Of a stretch of DNA of 64,000 nt, positions 42,709 to 51,043 are shown in pieces. The stretch comes from Verrucomicrobiales bacterium. Its GTDB lineage: Bacteria; Verrucomicrobiota; Verrucomicrobiia; Verrucomicrobiales; DEV007. The position numbers were made by a program, and so were the translations under genes. The notes beneath the pieces were generated by a model. It saw only the letters and a program-made list of their open reading frames with translations. It ran no database searches and was not told the DNA's origin. The stretch covers positions 82,507 to 146,506 of the forward strand of contig JARGPH010000004.1 in the NCBI GenBank assembly GCA_029213065.1. Reading direction: 5' to 3'. The first letter of the stretch is position 1. Every line of letters starts with the position of its first letter.

Positions 42709-44505
42709 CTACTTCTCGAGGAGAAAAATCAGGGAAAGAAGCCCTAACATCACCACCGCACAAGAAGCGGTAATTCCGATGGGGAGCGCTCCTTTACGGG
42801 CGATCCTGAAAAATGCCTGACGGTTGTCTTCGATTTGCTCGCTGTCCGCCCCCTGCATCATCCAGACCGGAGTCATGATCCAACAGGCCATGCGTGAAGC
42901 GCCGGACTCGAAGAAGTTGCAAACGTGCTTTGCGATGACGCCAATGAAGAGCGCCGAAGCGATCCGATTCGCTCCGTTCAGTCCACGGTCGAAGATTCGG
43001 TAAAGGAACGGTCCACCGCGTCGATAGAGAACATCCGCATCGACGTTCGTTGCCCGAATCTCCGCAGGGAAGAGGCCGGACCGGATCAGCAGGGTGAAGG
43101 CAAGCCCGCCGAAGAAGAGAAACGCAAACTGGTCAGCGACGTGCGCCACGGTGTAGGGATCGTAGGATGCTTCCGGATTCGGTAACATCGGATAGAGCAT
43201 CATTCCCGGGAACGTGCCGACGCAGAAACAGAGAAAAGCCACGATCCCCATGGCGAGCAACTGATTGAGAGGCGCCTCCTTGCAGCGCACCCCTGAATCA
43301 CGGGAGAAGAACGTCGCGAAAGGAACCCGGATACCGGCCTGAAGAAACATCCCCGCGGCACCGAAAAGCAACACAGCCCAGACGAAGGTCGTAAACGGCG
43401 TGTCCAGCTTCACCGCCGAACTCATGATCATCGACTTGCTCACGAAGCCACTGAAAAAGGGAAAGGAGGAACTCACCGCACCGAGGCAACAGAAAACACA
43501 GACCCACGGCATGCTGCGGTAGAGCCCGCCAAGCTCGGTCGCCTTGGATTTTCCGGTCCGGTAAATCACGGAACCGATTGCCATGAAAAGGAGCGCTTTA
43601 TACAAAATGTGACAATACGCGTGTGCCGCGGTGCCGTTCAGAGAATACGCAGTGCCGAGTCCGATTCCCACGACCATGAAGCCGACCTGATTGATCAGAC
43701 AGTAGGCGAGAATGCGACGAAGATCGTTTTCGATCACGGCATAGAAGATCGGGATAAGGACCATCGCGACACCAATCCAGATGAGAATTGATTCACCGGG
43801 GAAACAGCGGGCGAGAACAAAAACGGCCGTTTTAGTCGTGTAGGTCGCCATGAAAACGAGTCCACCGACCGATGCTTCCGGATAGGTATCGGTGAGCCAG
43901 GCGCCGAGAATGGGCCAGCCGCAATTGATTCCAAACCCGATAAAGATGAGCCACGCCCCCGGACCTGACAGTTCGATCTCTTCAAAGGCAAGCGATCCGC
44001 CCGTGGCGAAATGAATCAGAATTCCGGCGAGGAGGACGACACCGCCAAAGACATGAACGAGCAAATAGCGGTAGGCCGCCTTTCCCGCCTCGACCGTTTT
44101 CCGTGCCAGAATGCAAAGCACTGCGGCAAGGGTCAGCATTTCCCAGAAGAGAAACAGCGTCAGCAAATCCCCCGCCATGACGACGCCCATCGCTGAGCCG
44201 GCGTAGAGGAGGCCTGCGGAGAGATCGAGCGCCTTGTTGTCATTGATGATGAAGAGAATCCCGACAAAGGAAAGCACCGTGAAAATGTTGAGGAAGATCA
44301 AGCTCCAGCGATCAACATTTCCGAGGACCAACTCAAAATCGAGGAGGGTGACGGTCCAGTGAACGCCCTCGGTGATCGCGGTGTAATTCAGCAACCCGAG
44401 CAGCGGAATCGCGAGCGCAAAGGCCTGACGGAAGCGCCCTTTCAGAAAAGGAACGAGAAGTGCGCCAAGCAGATAAATAACGGCAGGAGGAATCGCTTCA
44501 AACAT
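42709..44505 (-). CDS. Proton-conducting membrane transporter, MrpD/NuoM-like (third copy)
   Basis: A 598-residue membrane protein with about 14 helices in the core and extra C-terminal helices. Core motifs include GDLLTLFLFWEMLTLAAVLCILAR with the conserved Glu, RYLLVHVFGGVVLLAGI, PILGAWLTDTYPEASVGGLVFMATYTTKTAVFVLAR with the channel Lys, NDLRRILAYCLINQVGFMVVGIG and HAYCHILYKALLFMAIGSV. These match the ion-translocating subunits of Mrp antiporters and complex I. It is the last gene of the antiporter operon and diverges most from the other two copies. Confidence 0.88.
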   Translation of the reverse strand: MFEAIPPAVIYLLGALLVPFLKGRFRQAFALAIPLLGLLNYTAITEGVHWTVTLLDFELVLGNVDRWSLIFLNIFTVLSFVGILFIINDNKALDLSAGLLYAGSAMGVVMAGDLLTLFLFWEMLTLAAVLCILARKTVEAGKAAYRYLLVHVFGGVVLLAGILIHFATGGSLAFEEIELSGPGAWLIFIGFGINCGWPILGAWLTDTYPEASVGGLVFMATYTTKTAVFVLARCFPGESILIWIGVAMVLIPIFYAVIENDLRRILAYCLINQVGFMVVGIGLGTAYSLNGTAAHAYCHILYKALLFMAIGSVIYRTGKSKATELGGLYRSMPWVCVFCCLGAVSSSFPFFSGFVSKSMIMSSAVKLDTPFTTFVWAVLLFGAAGMFLQAGIRVPFATFFSRDSGVRCKEAPLNQLLAMGIVAFLCFCVGTFPGMMLYPMLPNPEASYDPYTVAHVADQFAFLFFGGLAFTLLIRSGLFPAEIRATNVDADVLYRRGGPFLYRIFDRGLNGANRIASALFIGVIAKHVCNFFESGASRMACWIMTPVWMMQGADSEQIEDNRQAFFRIARKGALPIGITASCAVVMLGLLSLIFLLEK

Positions 44506-44824
44506 CTTCCGACCCTCCTTTCACTGGATTGGTATTCGATTTTTCCGCGTAGAAATTCTCATCCCGCTTCACGAGTGGACGGAGCAGATACTTCGATACG
44601 AAAACGAGGAGGACACTGGCGACGAAGCCATACACCGCATAAAAACCGGGCCACTGCTCCCATTTCAAATACGGGTGCTTGTCAAAACCGGTCACGAGAA
44701 AAATCAGATCGATCAGCACGAGGAGACCACAACCGATGAAGAGACCCATGAGAAGTTTTCTCACGTTCTCCTTCCGGTCGAACCAGCCGGGGGTTTCGTC
44801 AGGATGGGAAGTTTCTGGCTTCAT
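44498..44824 (-). CDS. Small membrane protein in antiporter operon
   Basis: A 108-residue protein with two hydrophobic helices (LLMGLFIGCGLLVLIDLIFLV and YAVYGFVASVLLVFVSKYLL). It starts one base inside the stop of the upstream small gene and overlaps the next antiporter subunit by eight bases, so it is surely part of the operon. No family recognised; it may be an accessory subunit of the complex. Confidence 0.65.
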   Translation of the reverse strand: MKPETSHPDETPGWFDRKENVRKLLMGLFIGCGLLVLIDLIFLVTGFDKHPYLKWEQWPGFYAVYGFVASVLLVFVSKYLLRPLVKRDENFYAEKSNTNPVKGGSEDV

Positions 44825-45027
44825 CAGTGTTTACCTTCAGTGGCGTGAGATTTCTTATCGTCGCCATGACCGTGATGGCTCTTGGTTGCTCCGGGGGAGG
44901 CAATCAGAAGGATCGCGAGGTAGAGCCCCATCACCGCGAGAGCGATCGCGAAAGCCTTCGGATAACCGGGCACGGCTTCGTGCTTCAGTTCCTTGAGCGG
45001 TTCGTCGCTGTTGTGAGGAGTGGCCAT
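44824..45027 (-). CDS. Single-helix membrane protein with His-rich tail
   Basis: A 67-residue protein: a polar N-terminus, one transmembrane helix (AFAIALAVMGLYLAILLIA) and a short tail SHHGHGDDKKSHATEGKH with five histidines and two adjacent aspartates. The tail could bind metal or protons. It lies between two large antiporter subunits; its stop shares a base with the next start (TGATG). Function unknown, but membership of the complex is likely by context. Confidence 0.6.
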   Translation of the reverse strand: MATPHNSDEPLKELKHEAVPGYPKAFAIALAVMGLYLAILLIASPGATKSHHGHGDDKKSHATEGKH

Positions 45028-45045
45028 CGTTCCAATCGTTAAAAT

Positions 45046-46533
45046 TTATTTCCCGGGAAGCATCAATGAGGTCAGATCAAAAAGCAGTCCGGGGAAGAAG
45101 AAAAGCAGCACCGAGCCGATCGCGGTCAAGGTCAGCGGAAGAACGCAGGCAAACGGTGCCTCCTTCACTCCGACGCTGAGTTCGCCAGTGGGTTGCGACT
45201 TGAAAAAGGCACGATAGATGATCGGGAAAAAGTAAACGCCGTTGAGCACCGAACTGACGAGATACACCGCGAGCAGCGCAAACTGCTGCGCATCGGCAGC
45301 ACCGCGGATCATGTAGATCTTACTGAGCAAACCACCCGTCGGAGGCAGGCCGGTCACGCTGAGAGCACCGATCGCGAACGCGCCCATCGTCCATGGCATC
45401 ACCTTGCCGAGCCCATCGAGCTGACTGATGTATTTTTTCCCTGTCGCCACGAAAATCGCCCCGGCACAGAAGAACAAAGTGATCTTCCCAAACGCGTGCA
45501 TCGCGATATGCATCATACTGCCCTGGACCGCATACGGCGCGAGCAGGGCGACACCGAGCACGATGTAGGAAAGCTGTCCGATCGTGGAAAAGGCGAGACG
45601 TCGCTTCAGATTGTCCTGGCTCATCGCGATGAGCGAAGAAGTCACCACCGTGAAAGCGGCAATCCAGCAAAGCACGAGATTCGCACCCAGTTTCTCGAGC
45701 AAGCCCGTGCCGAAAACCCCGGTGATGACACGGATCACGCAAAAGACCCCCACTTTCACGACCGCCACGGCGTGAAGCAGAGCCGAAACCGGAGTCGGTG
45801 CCACCATCGCCCCGGGAAGCCACGAGTGAAACGGCATCAGGCCCGCTTTGGAAAATCCGAAGGCAAAGGCGAGCAGGAGGACAACGCCCTGAAGATAACT
45901 CATATCGCTGCCCGCGAGCATCGCATCGCCGGCGAAGGAAAGATCGCCGCCTGACTTCACGTAAGTGTAGATAATCGCCGGGATTCCGAAGGCGACCGAG
46001 GTACCGAGAAGGTGACTGAGATAAGTGCGACCTCCCCCGCGGGCTTCCTTATCCTGGTGGTGCGTCACGAGCGGCCAGGTCGAGAGAGAAAGCAGCTCGT
46101 AGAACAAATAAAGCGTGAGGAGATTCCCCGAAAAAGCGACCCCGAGCGTCGCCGAAAGCGAGAGCGCGAAGAAGCTGAAAAACCGCGTCTGAGAATGCTC
46201 CTTGAGCCCGCGCATGTAACCGATCGCATACAGTGAGGTCACGATCCAGAGCGAGGAAGCGACGAGAGCAAAGGTCATCCCGAGTCCGTCGACACGGAAT
46301 TTAATGGGGACACTGATTCCCGCAATCCCTTCGACAAAGGTGTATTCGATCACCTTGCCGCTGAGAATGACGGGAAGCATCGCGAGGACGAATCCGAATT
46401 TGGCGAAGCCGGCGAGAAAAGTGGACGCCTCGCGAAGAAACGGCTCCTTCCGGAAAATCAAAATCAAAGGCACCGCAAGCAATGAAGCGAGACAGGCCAA
46501 TACAGGCAGAAAGCTGGTCACAGAATTTTCCAT
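45046..46533 (-). CDS. Cation:proton antiporter subunit D (MrpD/NuoN-like), copy 2
   Basis: A 495-residue polytopic transporter. Motifs: FSGNLLTLYLFYELLSLSTWPLVTHHQDKEARGGGRTYLSHLLG with the conserved channel Glu, AGLMPFHSWLPGAMVAPTPVSALLHAVAVVKVGVF with the translocation Lys and PxSAxLH signature, and DNLKRRLAFSTIGQLSYIVLGVAL. These are shared by MrpD and complex I antiporter-like subunits. It is five bases from the preceding copy. It probably provides one ion channel in the membrane complex. Confidence 0.9.
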   Translation of the reverse strand: MENSVTSFLPVLACLASLLAVPLILIFRKEPFLREASTFLAGFAKFGFVLAMLPVILSGKVIEYTFVEGIAGISVPIKFRVDGLGMTFALVASSLWIVTSLYAIGYMRGLKEHSQTRFFSFFALSLSATLGVAFSGNLLTLYLFYELLSLSTWPLVTHHQDKEARGGGRTYLSHLLGTSVAFGIPAIIYTYVKSGGDLSFAGDAMLAGSDMSYLQGVVLLLAFAFGFSKAGLMPFHSWLPGAMVAPTPVSALLHAVAVVKVGVFCVIRVITGVFGTGLLEKLGANLVLCWIAAFTVVTSSLIAMSQDNLKRRLAFSTIGQLSYIVLGVALLAPYAVQGSMMHIAMHAFGKITLFFCAGAIFVATGKKYISQLDGLGKVMPWTMGAFAIGALSVTGLPPTGGLLSKIYMIRGAADAQQFALLAVYLVSSVLNGVYFFPIIYRAFFKSQPTGELSVGVKEAPFACVLPLTLTAIGSVLLFFFPGLLFDLTSLMLPGK

Positions 46534-46538
46534 ACAGT

Positions 46539-48086
46539 TCAGTCAGCTTGAGTGGTGACGATGGAAGGTAGATGTTCAAGAGACTCACGGAGGAGATCCA
46601 CAATCGGCCCGTTAAAAAGTCCCAGCAGAATGATAATGGCCGCGGAAGCGAGCAGCGGAAAGAGCGCCGACCAGGGGGCTTCCAAATTCGGAGTTTCCTC
46701 CTCGTGATGGTCATCATGCCCGTGACCTTCCGCCGGCTTGTTCCCGAAAAAGGCGATTTCGAAGATGCGGAAAAAGAGCACCGCATTGACGAGACTGGAA
46801 ATCAGGAGTGCGGCGACGTATTCCCAATGCCCTCCTTCGATCGCCCCGCGGATGAGATAAAATTTGCTGTAGAAGCCGGCGGTGGGCGGAACCCCGATCA
46901 TCCCGAGAGCAGCGATGACAAAGGCCACCGAAGTGAGCGGCATCTTTTTGAAAAGCCCTTCAAGATCTTTGATCTCAATCGCTCCGAGTCGCTTCGCAAA
47001 CACGCCGGCGGCGAGGAAGAGACACAGGGTCATCATCGCATCGGCGAGGATATGATAAAGCGATCCCGTAAGCCCCCAATGGTCCGGATCGGAAAGCCAG
47101 GCACCGCCAACCATGTATCCGACCTCGGCAACGATGAGGTAGCAGAGCATTTTCTTAATCTCCCGCTGCGCCAGCGCCAGCATTGAGCCAGCAAGAATCG
47201 CGATGACGGCGAGCCAGACTACAAGGTGACTCCAACCGAGGTTCACGAAGACCCATTCGACGCCGAAAACACCGATCATAACGCGAACCATCACGTAGAC
47301 GGAAACTTTCGTCATCAGTGGTGCGAGAAGGCAGGCGCTCGTCGAAGGACAATAACTGTAGGCATTCGGAAGCCATCCGTGGAGCGGGAAGAAAGCCATC
47401 TTGATCCAGATCCCCACGAGGATGAGGAGGAAGGCAATACTCACAGCATTGGACTCCGCAATCTCCCCGTTCGCCTGGAGGATCGCATGGATATCCTGCA
47501 TGTTCAGAGTGCCGGTTTTCAAATACAGGTAGCCGACTCCGAGGAGGTAAAAGGAAGCTCCCACCGTCCCCATGAGGAGGTAGTTGAGCGCCGCGTGCGT
47601 GCCGCGTCTTGAACTCCCCATTGCGACGAGTCCGTAACTGGTCAATGAAGAGACCTCGACGAGAACAAATAAATTAAAGGCATCACCGGTGATGGAGATG
47701 CCGAGAAGACCGACGCAGAGAAGGAGGTAGAGAATGTAAAACTGCGGTGTTTTCTCGGTATGCTGGTCTCCCGCCCGCCGGATCGAGAAAAACGAAACGA
47801 GAACGACAACCACGGAAATGAGAACCAGAATCAGGGCGTTGAGAGAATCGATACGGAGATGAATCCCGATTCCGATGGGCTCTTCCCATCCCGCCATGAA
47901 GTAGTCGATCACTTCACCGGAGGTGAACACCTGCTGAGCCGCAGCAATTGAGGCACAAAGCGAAATGAGAAGGGACGCAAACACAATCGGGAAACAGACC
48001 CGGTGATCACGGTTCCCGAAAAGTCCCACAAACATCGCGCCGAACATGGGCGCGAGGACAATGATGGCTGGCAACTGATCACCCAT
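46539..48086 (-). CDS. mnhD: Cation:proton antiporter subunit D (MrpD/NuoN-like), copy 1
   Basis: A 515-residue membrane transporter with GDAFNLFVLVEVSSLTSYGLVAMGSSRRGTHAALNYLLMG (conserved Glu), KMAFFPLHGWLPNAYSYCPSTSACLLAPLMTKVSVYVMVR (translocation Lys) and REIKKMLCYLIVAEVGYMVGGAWL. A His-rich loop near the C-terminus (GHGHDDHHEEE) is notable. I chose ATG 48086, preceded by AAAGGAGG at a good distance; ATG 48092 lies too close to it. The start overlaps the stop of subunit C by eight bases. Confidence 0.9.
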   Translation of the reverse strand: MGDQLPAIIVLAPMFGAMFVGLFGNRDHRVCFPIVFASLLISLCASIAAAQQVFTSGEVIDYFMAGWEEPIGIGIHLRIDSLNALILVLISVVVVLVSFFSIRRAGDQHTEKTPQFYILYLLLCVGLLGISITGDAFNLFVLVEVSSLTSYGLVAMGSSRRGTHAALNYLLMGTVGASFYLLGVGYLYLKTGTLNMQDIHAILQANGEIAESNAVSIAFLLILVGIWIKMAFFPLHGWLPNAYSYCPSTSACLLAPLMTKVSVYVMVRVMIGVFGVEWVFVNLGWSHLVVWLAVIAILAGSMLALAQREIKKMLCYLIVAEVGYMVGGAWLSDPDHWGLTGSLYHILADAMMTLCLFLAAGVFAKRLGAIEIKDLEGLFKKMPLTSVAFVIAALGMIGVPPTAGFYSKFYLIRGAIEGGHWEYVAALLISSLVNAVLFFRIFEIAFFGNKPAEGHGHDDHHEEETPNLEAPWSALFPLLASAAIIILLGLFNGPIVDLLRESLEHLPSIVTTQAD

Positions 48087-48627
48087 CGACATTACCTCCT
48101 TTGAGTTTTTCGAGGAGTTCACTTTCCTCAAGTGTCCCGAATTCCTTAAAAATCCTCTGCGACAGCGCCAGAGCCACCCCCAGGGTCGCTACGCCGACCA
48201 CGATCGCCGTGAGCATCAACACGTGCGGCAGCGGGTTCGCGATGAGATCGGCATTCACTTCATGGTGTCCTGCATGATGCTCGTCATGGGCATGTTCCTC
48301 GTCGTGTGCCTCATGCGCCTCATGAGTTTCATCGGATTGGTGCTCCGCCTTCTCCGGGATGGCTTCCGCATCTTCATGGTGAGACATCTCGTGCGCCGCT
48401 GAGTATTCGGCAGGCTCGTGATGGTGAAGGATCGGAATCGAGGCCCCTACTTTGACACCGATAGAGACATAAAACAGAATGATCGCCGTCTGAAAAATTG
48501 AGAGCCCCATCAACTTTTTGATGAAATTGTTTTTCGCGATGACCGCCCAGAGCCCAATCATCATAAGGATCACGTAGACCCAGTAATTGAAATGGTCATG
48601 GACCGTTGTTTGAAAAAATTCTGCCAT
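48079..48627 (-). CDS. mnhC: Cation:proton antiporter subunit C (MrpC/NuoK-like) with His-rich insertion
   Basis: A 182-residue protein, against about 110-120 for typical MrpC. Helices 1 and 2 (NYWVYVILMMIGLWAVIA; LMGLSIFQTAIILFYVSIGVKVG) and helix 3 (LPHVLMLTAIVVGVATLGVALAL) match MrpC/NuoK. Between helices 2 and 3, residues 68-122 form an insertion with 16 histidines and many Asp/Glu (HHHEPAEY; HEAHEAHDEEHAHDEHH). Such sequences commonly bind zinc, nickel or copper; here the role is unknown. The insert lies in an extramembrane loop. Confidence 0.88.
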   Translation of the reverse strand: MAEFFQTTVHDHFNYWVYVILMMIGLWAVIAKNNFIKKLMGLSIFQTAIILFYVSIGVKVGASIPILHHHEPAEYSAAHEMSHHEDAEAIPEKAEHQSDETHEAHEAHDEEHAHDEHHAGHHEVNADLIANPLPHVLMLTAIVVGVATLGVALALSQRIFKEFGTLEESELLEKLKGGNVDG

Positions 48628-48639
48628 AACTTACGCGAA

Positions 48640-49440
48640 TTAGAGACCCGATTTGAGCGTGCCACGACTGGAGAGGTTGGCGTAAATGGCGAACATAATT
48701 CCCGTCACGGTGAAGGCGACACCGACCTCGACACCGAGCATGCTGTGTGACCTCGCCATTTCCGGGCCGTCGGTCAGGAAGATTTTCTGCAGGACTCCAT
48801 AGTCGAGAAAGTCACTTCCGAGAACCTGACAAAGCACTCCGAATCCGGCGTAGATAAGGATTCCGATCGCGGCGAGGGCAAAATAACTCTTCTCACTGAA
48901 ACGACTCAGAGCCGTTTCCAAATCTGTCGCCAGCGCGAGAATAATAAAACTCGCTCCCAGAATGACCCCGCCCTGGAATCCACCACCGGGACTGTGGTGT
49001 CCGTGAGCGACGACATACAACGAAAAGAGCTGAATCACCGGAACAACGATGCGGACCGTGGTGCCGACGATAATCCGGCTGTGATCCCCGTCAGTGAACG
49101 AATTGCCATTAGAATGCGTTGCGTTAGGCACTCCGTCATCGTCCTCCCGGAAAACCCGGAGAATCGCAAAAATCGCCATCCCCGCGGCGAAGACGACCAC
49201 AGTTTCAAACATCGTATCGTAGCCACGGTAATCGGCGAGAACTGAAGTCACGAGGTTGGGCACCTTGGTATCATCGTAGGATTTCGTAATGTAGTATTGC
49301 GAAATCGAAGGCGCCCCGCCCTCAACGCCGGCACTCGCGGGTGAGTTCGGATCACCGAAAGCAGGGAAATCAGCCGTTCCATAGAGCAGAATCGCTCCGG
49401 TAATGACGACGGCAAGTGTGGCTAAAACTTTGGTAATCAT
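48640..49440 (-). CDS. mnhB: MbhE-like plus MnhB (subunit B) fusion
   Basis: A 266-residue protein. The N-terminal part (one helix, then NLVTSVLADYRGYDTMFETVVVFAAGMAIFAILRV) matches the MbhE/MrpA-tail module; the C-terminal part (TVRIVVPVIQLFSLYVVAHGHHSPGGGFQGGVILGASFIILAL) is the classic MnhB domain with its HxxPGGGFQGG motif. Fusion of these modules is seen in Mbh-related and some bacterial antiporter operons. Length exceeds stand-alone MrpB (about 140) for that reason. It touches the next gene's stop with no gap. Confidence 0.88.
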   Translation of the reverse strand: MITKVLATLAVVITGAILLYGTADFPAFGDPNSPASAGVEGGAPSISQYYITKSYDDTKVPNLVTSVLADYRGYDTMFETVVVFAAGMAIFAILRVFREDDDGVPNATHSNGNSFTDGDHSRIIVGTTVRIVVPVIQLFSLYVVAHGHHSPGGGFQGGVILGASFIILALATDLETALSRFSEKSYFALAAIGILIYAGFGVLCQVLGSDFLDYGVLQKIFLTDGPEMARSHSMLGVEVGVAFTVTGIMFAIYANLSSRGTLKSGL

Positions 49441-49686
49441 TTAATCCGAGGACCTCCTGCGAGTGTTGTAAACCGTGGCTATGAAGAGGACCGCACTGAT
49501 CCCGGCGCCGACCGCAGCTTCGGTAAAGGCCACATCGACCGCACCCATCTCCGCCCAGAGCAGGCAGATCAGAAACCCGTAGATCCCGAAGATCATCGAG
49601 GCGCTGAGCAAATCCTTCACATTCAATGCAATCAACGCCGCAACGATGAGGAATATGAGGATGACAATGTCTAAGGCAAAAATCAC
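49441..49686 (-). CDS. MbhD/DUF4040-like small subunit (MrpA C-terminal module)
   Basis: An 81-residue membrane protein of three helices: FALDIVILIFLIVAALIALNVKDLLSAS, IFGIYGFLICLLWAEMGAVDVAFTEAAVGAGISAVLFIATVY. EMGAVDVAFTEAAVGAGISA is the DUF4040 signature normally found in the tail of MrpA. I chose a GTG at 49686, as the in-frame sequence upstream overlaps the subunit G gene by 86 bases and lacks homology. Here the MrpA tail is a separate gene, as in Mbh hydrogenase operons. Confidence 0.82.
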   Translation of the reverse strand: MIFALDIVILIFLIVAALIALNVKDLLSASMIFGIYGFLICLLWAEMGAVDVAFTEAAVGAGISAVLFIATVYNTRRRSSD

Positions 49687-49705
49687 AACTTCAGAAAATC
49701 CGGGG

Positions 49706-50080
49706 TTACTTACGTTTCGGGCAGTCCTCGCCAAGGTGATTGCTACGGTCTTTGGCAATTTCGGGTTTGACCTTGTCCTCCCACCCCGCATCCATCAGCG
49801 CGTGAGTGCTCGTCGGGCTCGTAATGAGAATAAAGGCGCTGATCGCGATCAACTTGAGGATCACCAGCAGAATCAGCCAGCTTTCGCTGAAGCTTTCAAA
49901 GTCGCGCAGCTGATAAACCGCAAACCCCAGCAAAACCAGAAGGCTGGAAAGCGTGTCCCCTTTTCCCGCCGCATGCATCCGCGTGTAAAAGTCGGGGAAG
50001 CGGATCACGCCGACGGCAGCACCGAGAAAGAATATCAATCCCGCTAAAATCAAAATGACGCTGATGACGGTAACAATCAT
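49706..50080 (-). CDS. mnhG: Cation:proton antiporter subunit G
   Basis: A 124-residue membrane protein: ISVILILAGLIFFLGAAVGVIRFPDFYTRMHAAGKGDTLSSLLVLLGFAVYQL carries the MnhG/PhaG hallmark RxPDFYxRxHAAxKxDTL. The C-terminus ends in a charged tail. The start ATG shares a base with the stop of subunit F. Confidence 0.92.
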   Translation of the reverse strand: MIVTVISVILILAGLIFFLGAAVGVIRFPDFYTRMHAAGKGDTLSSLLVLLGFAVYQLRDFESFSESWLILLVILKLIAISAFILITSPTSTHALMDAGWEDKVKPEIAKDRSNHLGEDCPKRK

Positions 50081-50397
50081 TACTTATTCTCCGACCCGGA
50101 TTCCTCGAAATTGATCACATGGCCGCCCCCCGCCTTGGTTTTGTGCAGGTATCGCGCCGCTGCGAGCGATCCCGTGAAATTCAACAGTGCGTAAGCAAGA
50201 GCGAAATCGACGAACATTCCGACCTGACCGAAAATTTGACCAATAACAACGAGGAGCACTGCGGTTTTCGTTCCTACCACATTCACCGCTACGATACGGT
50301 CCAGCGCAGTCGGCCCCACCGTCATCCGCCAAATCGCGGGAACCATCAGAAAAAGAATGGCAAGCCCCACTCCGATAAAAAACGTCTCAGAGTCCAT
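50080..50397 (-). CDS. mnhF: Cation:proton antiporter subunit F
   Basis: A 105-residue membrane protein with three helices and the MnhF signature WRMTVGPTALDRIVAVNVVGTKTAVLLVVIG. The conserved GPTxxDRIVAxN stretch contains a functionally required Asp in characterised Mrp systems. Start shares a base with the stop of subunit E, indicating tight coupling. Confidence 0.92.
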   Translation of the reverse strand: MDSETFFIGVGLAILFLMVPAIWRMTVGPTALDRIVAVNVVGTKTAVLLVVIGQIFGQVGMFVDFALAYALLNFTGSLAAARYLHKTKAGGGHVINFEESGSENK

Positions 50398-50936
50398 TAA
50401 GATTCGGATGTATCGGTCTCCCCGGTTGATGGTGAATCGGCGAAGATATGGGCGATGCGCCGGTCCATTTCCCCATTAAGCCCCTCGACCGCAAAATCGC
50501 TGATCGCATGGATGTAAAAGGTATCCCCGAGGATTTTGATCGTTACCGTCCCGGGAGTGAGAGTGATCGAATTGGCGAGAAGAAATTTCTCAAAATCAGA
50601 CTTCAACTCTGTCTTATAACGAACAATCTGAGGCTGGCGAAGCCCGGCGCTGCCGAAGGCGATCTTGAGCAGATGTAAATTCGCCAGAACAATCTGCCAA
50701 AGCAGCCAGAAGAGATAAATCGTCGCGCGCACCGCCTGACGCATTCGAGCCCGCAACCCGATCTCACGATCATCGAAAAGTAAATCCGAAGACATCCAGG
50801 TGACGAGACCGCAGGAGATGACACCGAGGGTGAGATGGAACCCGTCGAGCAAACCCGAGAAAATAACCCACGTCACCATGAGCAATCCGAAAACGATCGC
50901 ACGATAGAGAGCTATTTTTGTGGTTCCTTTTTCCAT
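50397..50936 (-). CDS. mnhE: Cation:proton antiporter subunit E, first gene of operon
   Basis: A 179-residue protein of the MnhE family, with helices LYRAIVFGLLMVTWVIFSG and ATIYLFWLLWQIVLANLHLLKIAF, then TELKSDFEKFLLANSITLTPGTVTIKILGDTFYIHAIS, the conserved cytoplasmic part. It is the first gene of an 11-gene minus-strand unit (E, F, G, DUF4040, B, C, D, D, two small proteins, D). The ATG at 50936 is chosen over upstream codons. The promoter must lie in the 107-base gap to the divergent thioredoxin-like gene. Confidence 0.9.
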   Translation of the reverse strand: MEKGTTKIALYRAIVFGLLMVTWVIFSGLLDGFHLTLGVISCGLVTWMSSDLLFDDREIGLRARMRQAVRATIYLFWLLWQIVLANLHLLKIAFGSAGLRQPQIVRYKTELKSDFEKFLLANSITLTPGTVTIKILGDTFYIHAISDFAVEGLNGEMDRRIAHIFADSPSTGETDTSES

Positions 50937-51043
50937 TTCGGAGGAGCGAATGACAGAACAGCACGGGAGCAACATTCTTGCCCATTGTCAATTTCCCTAA
51001 TCAAAAATCCGTGCTTTGTTACCTTGTTGATTTGTTACAAAAA

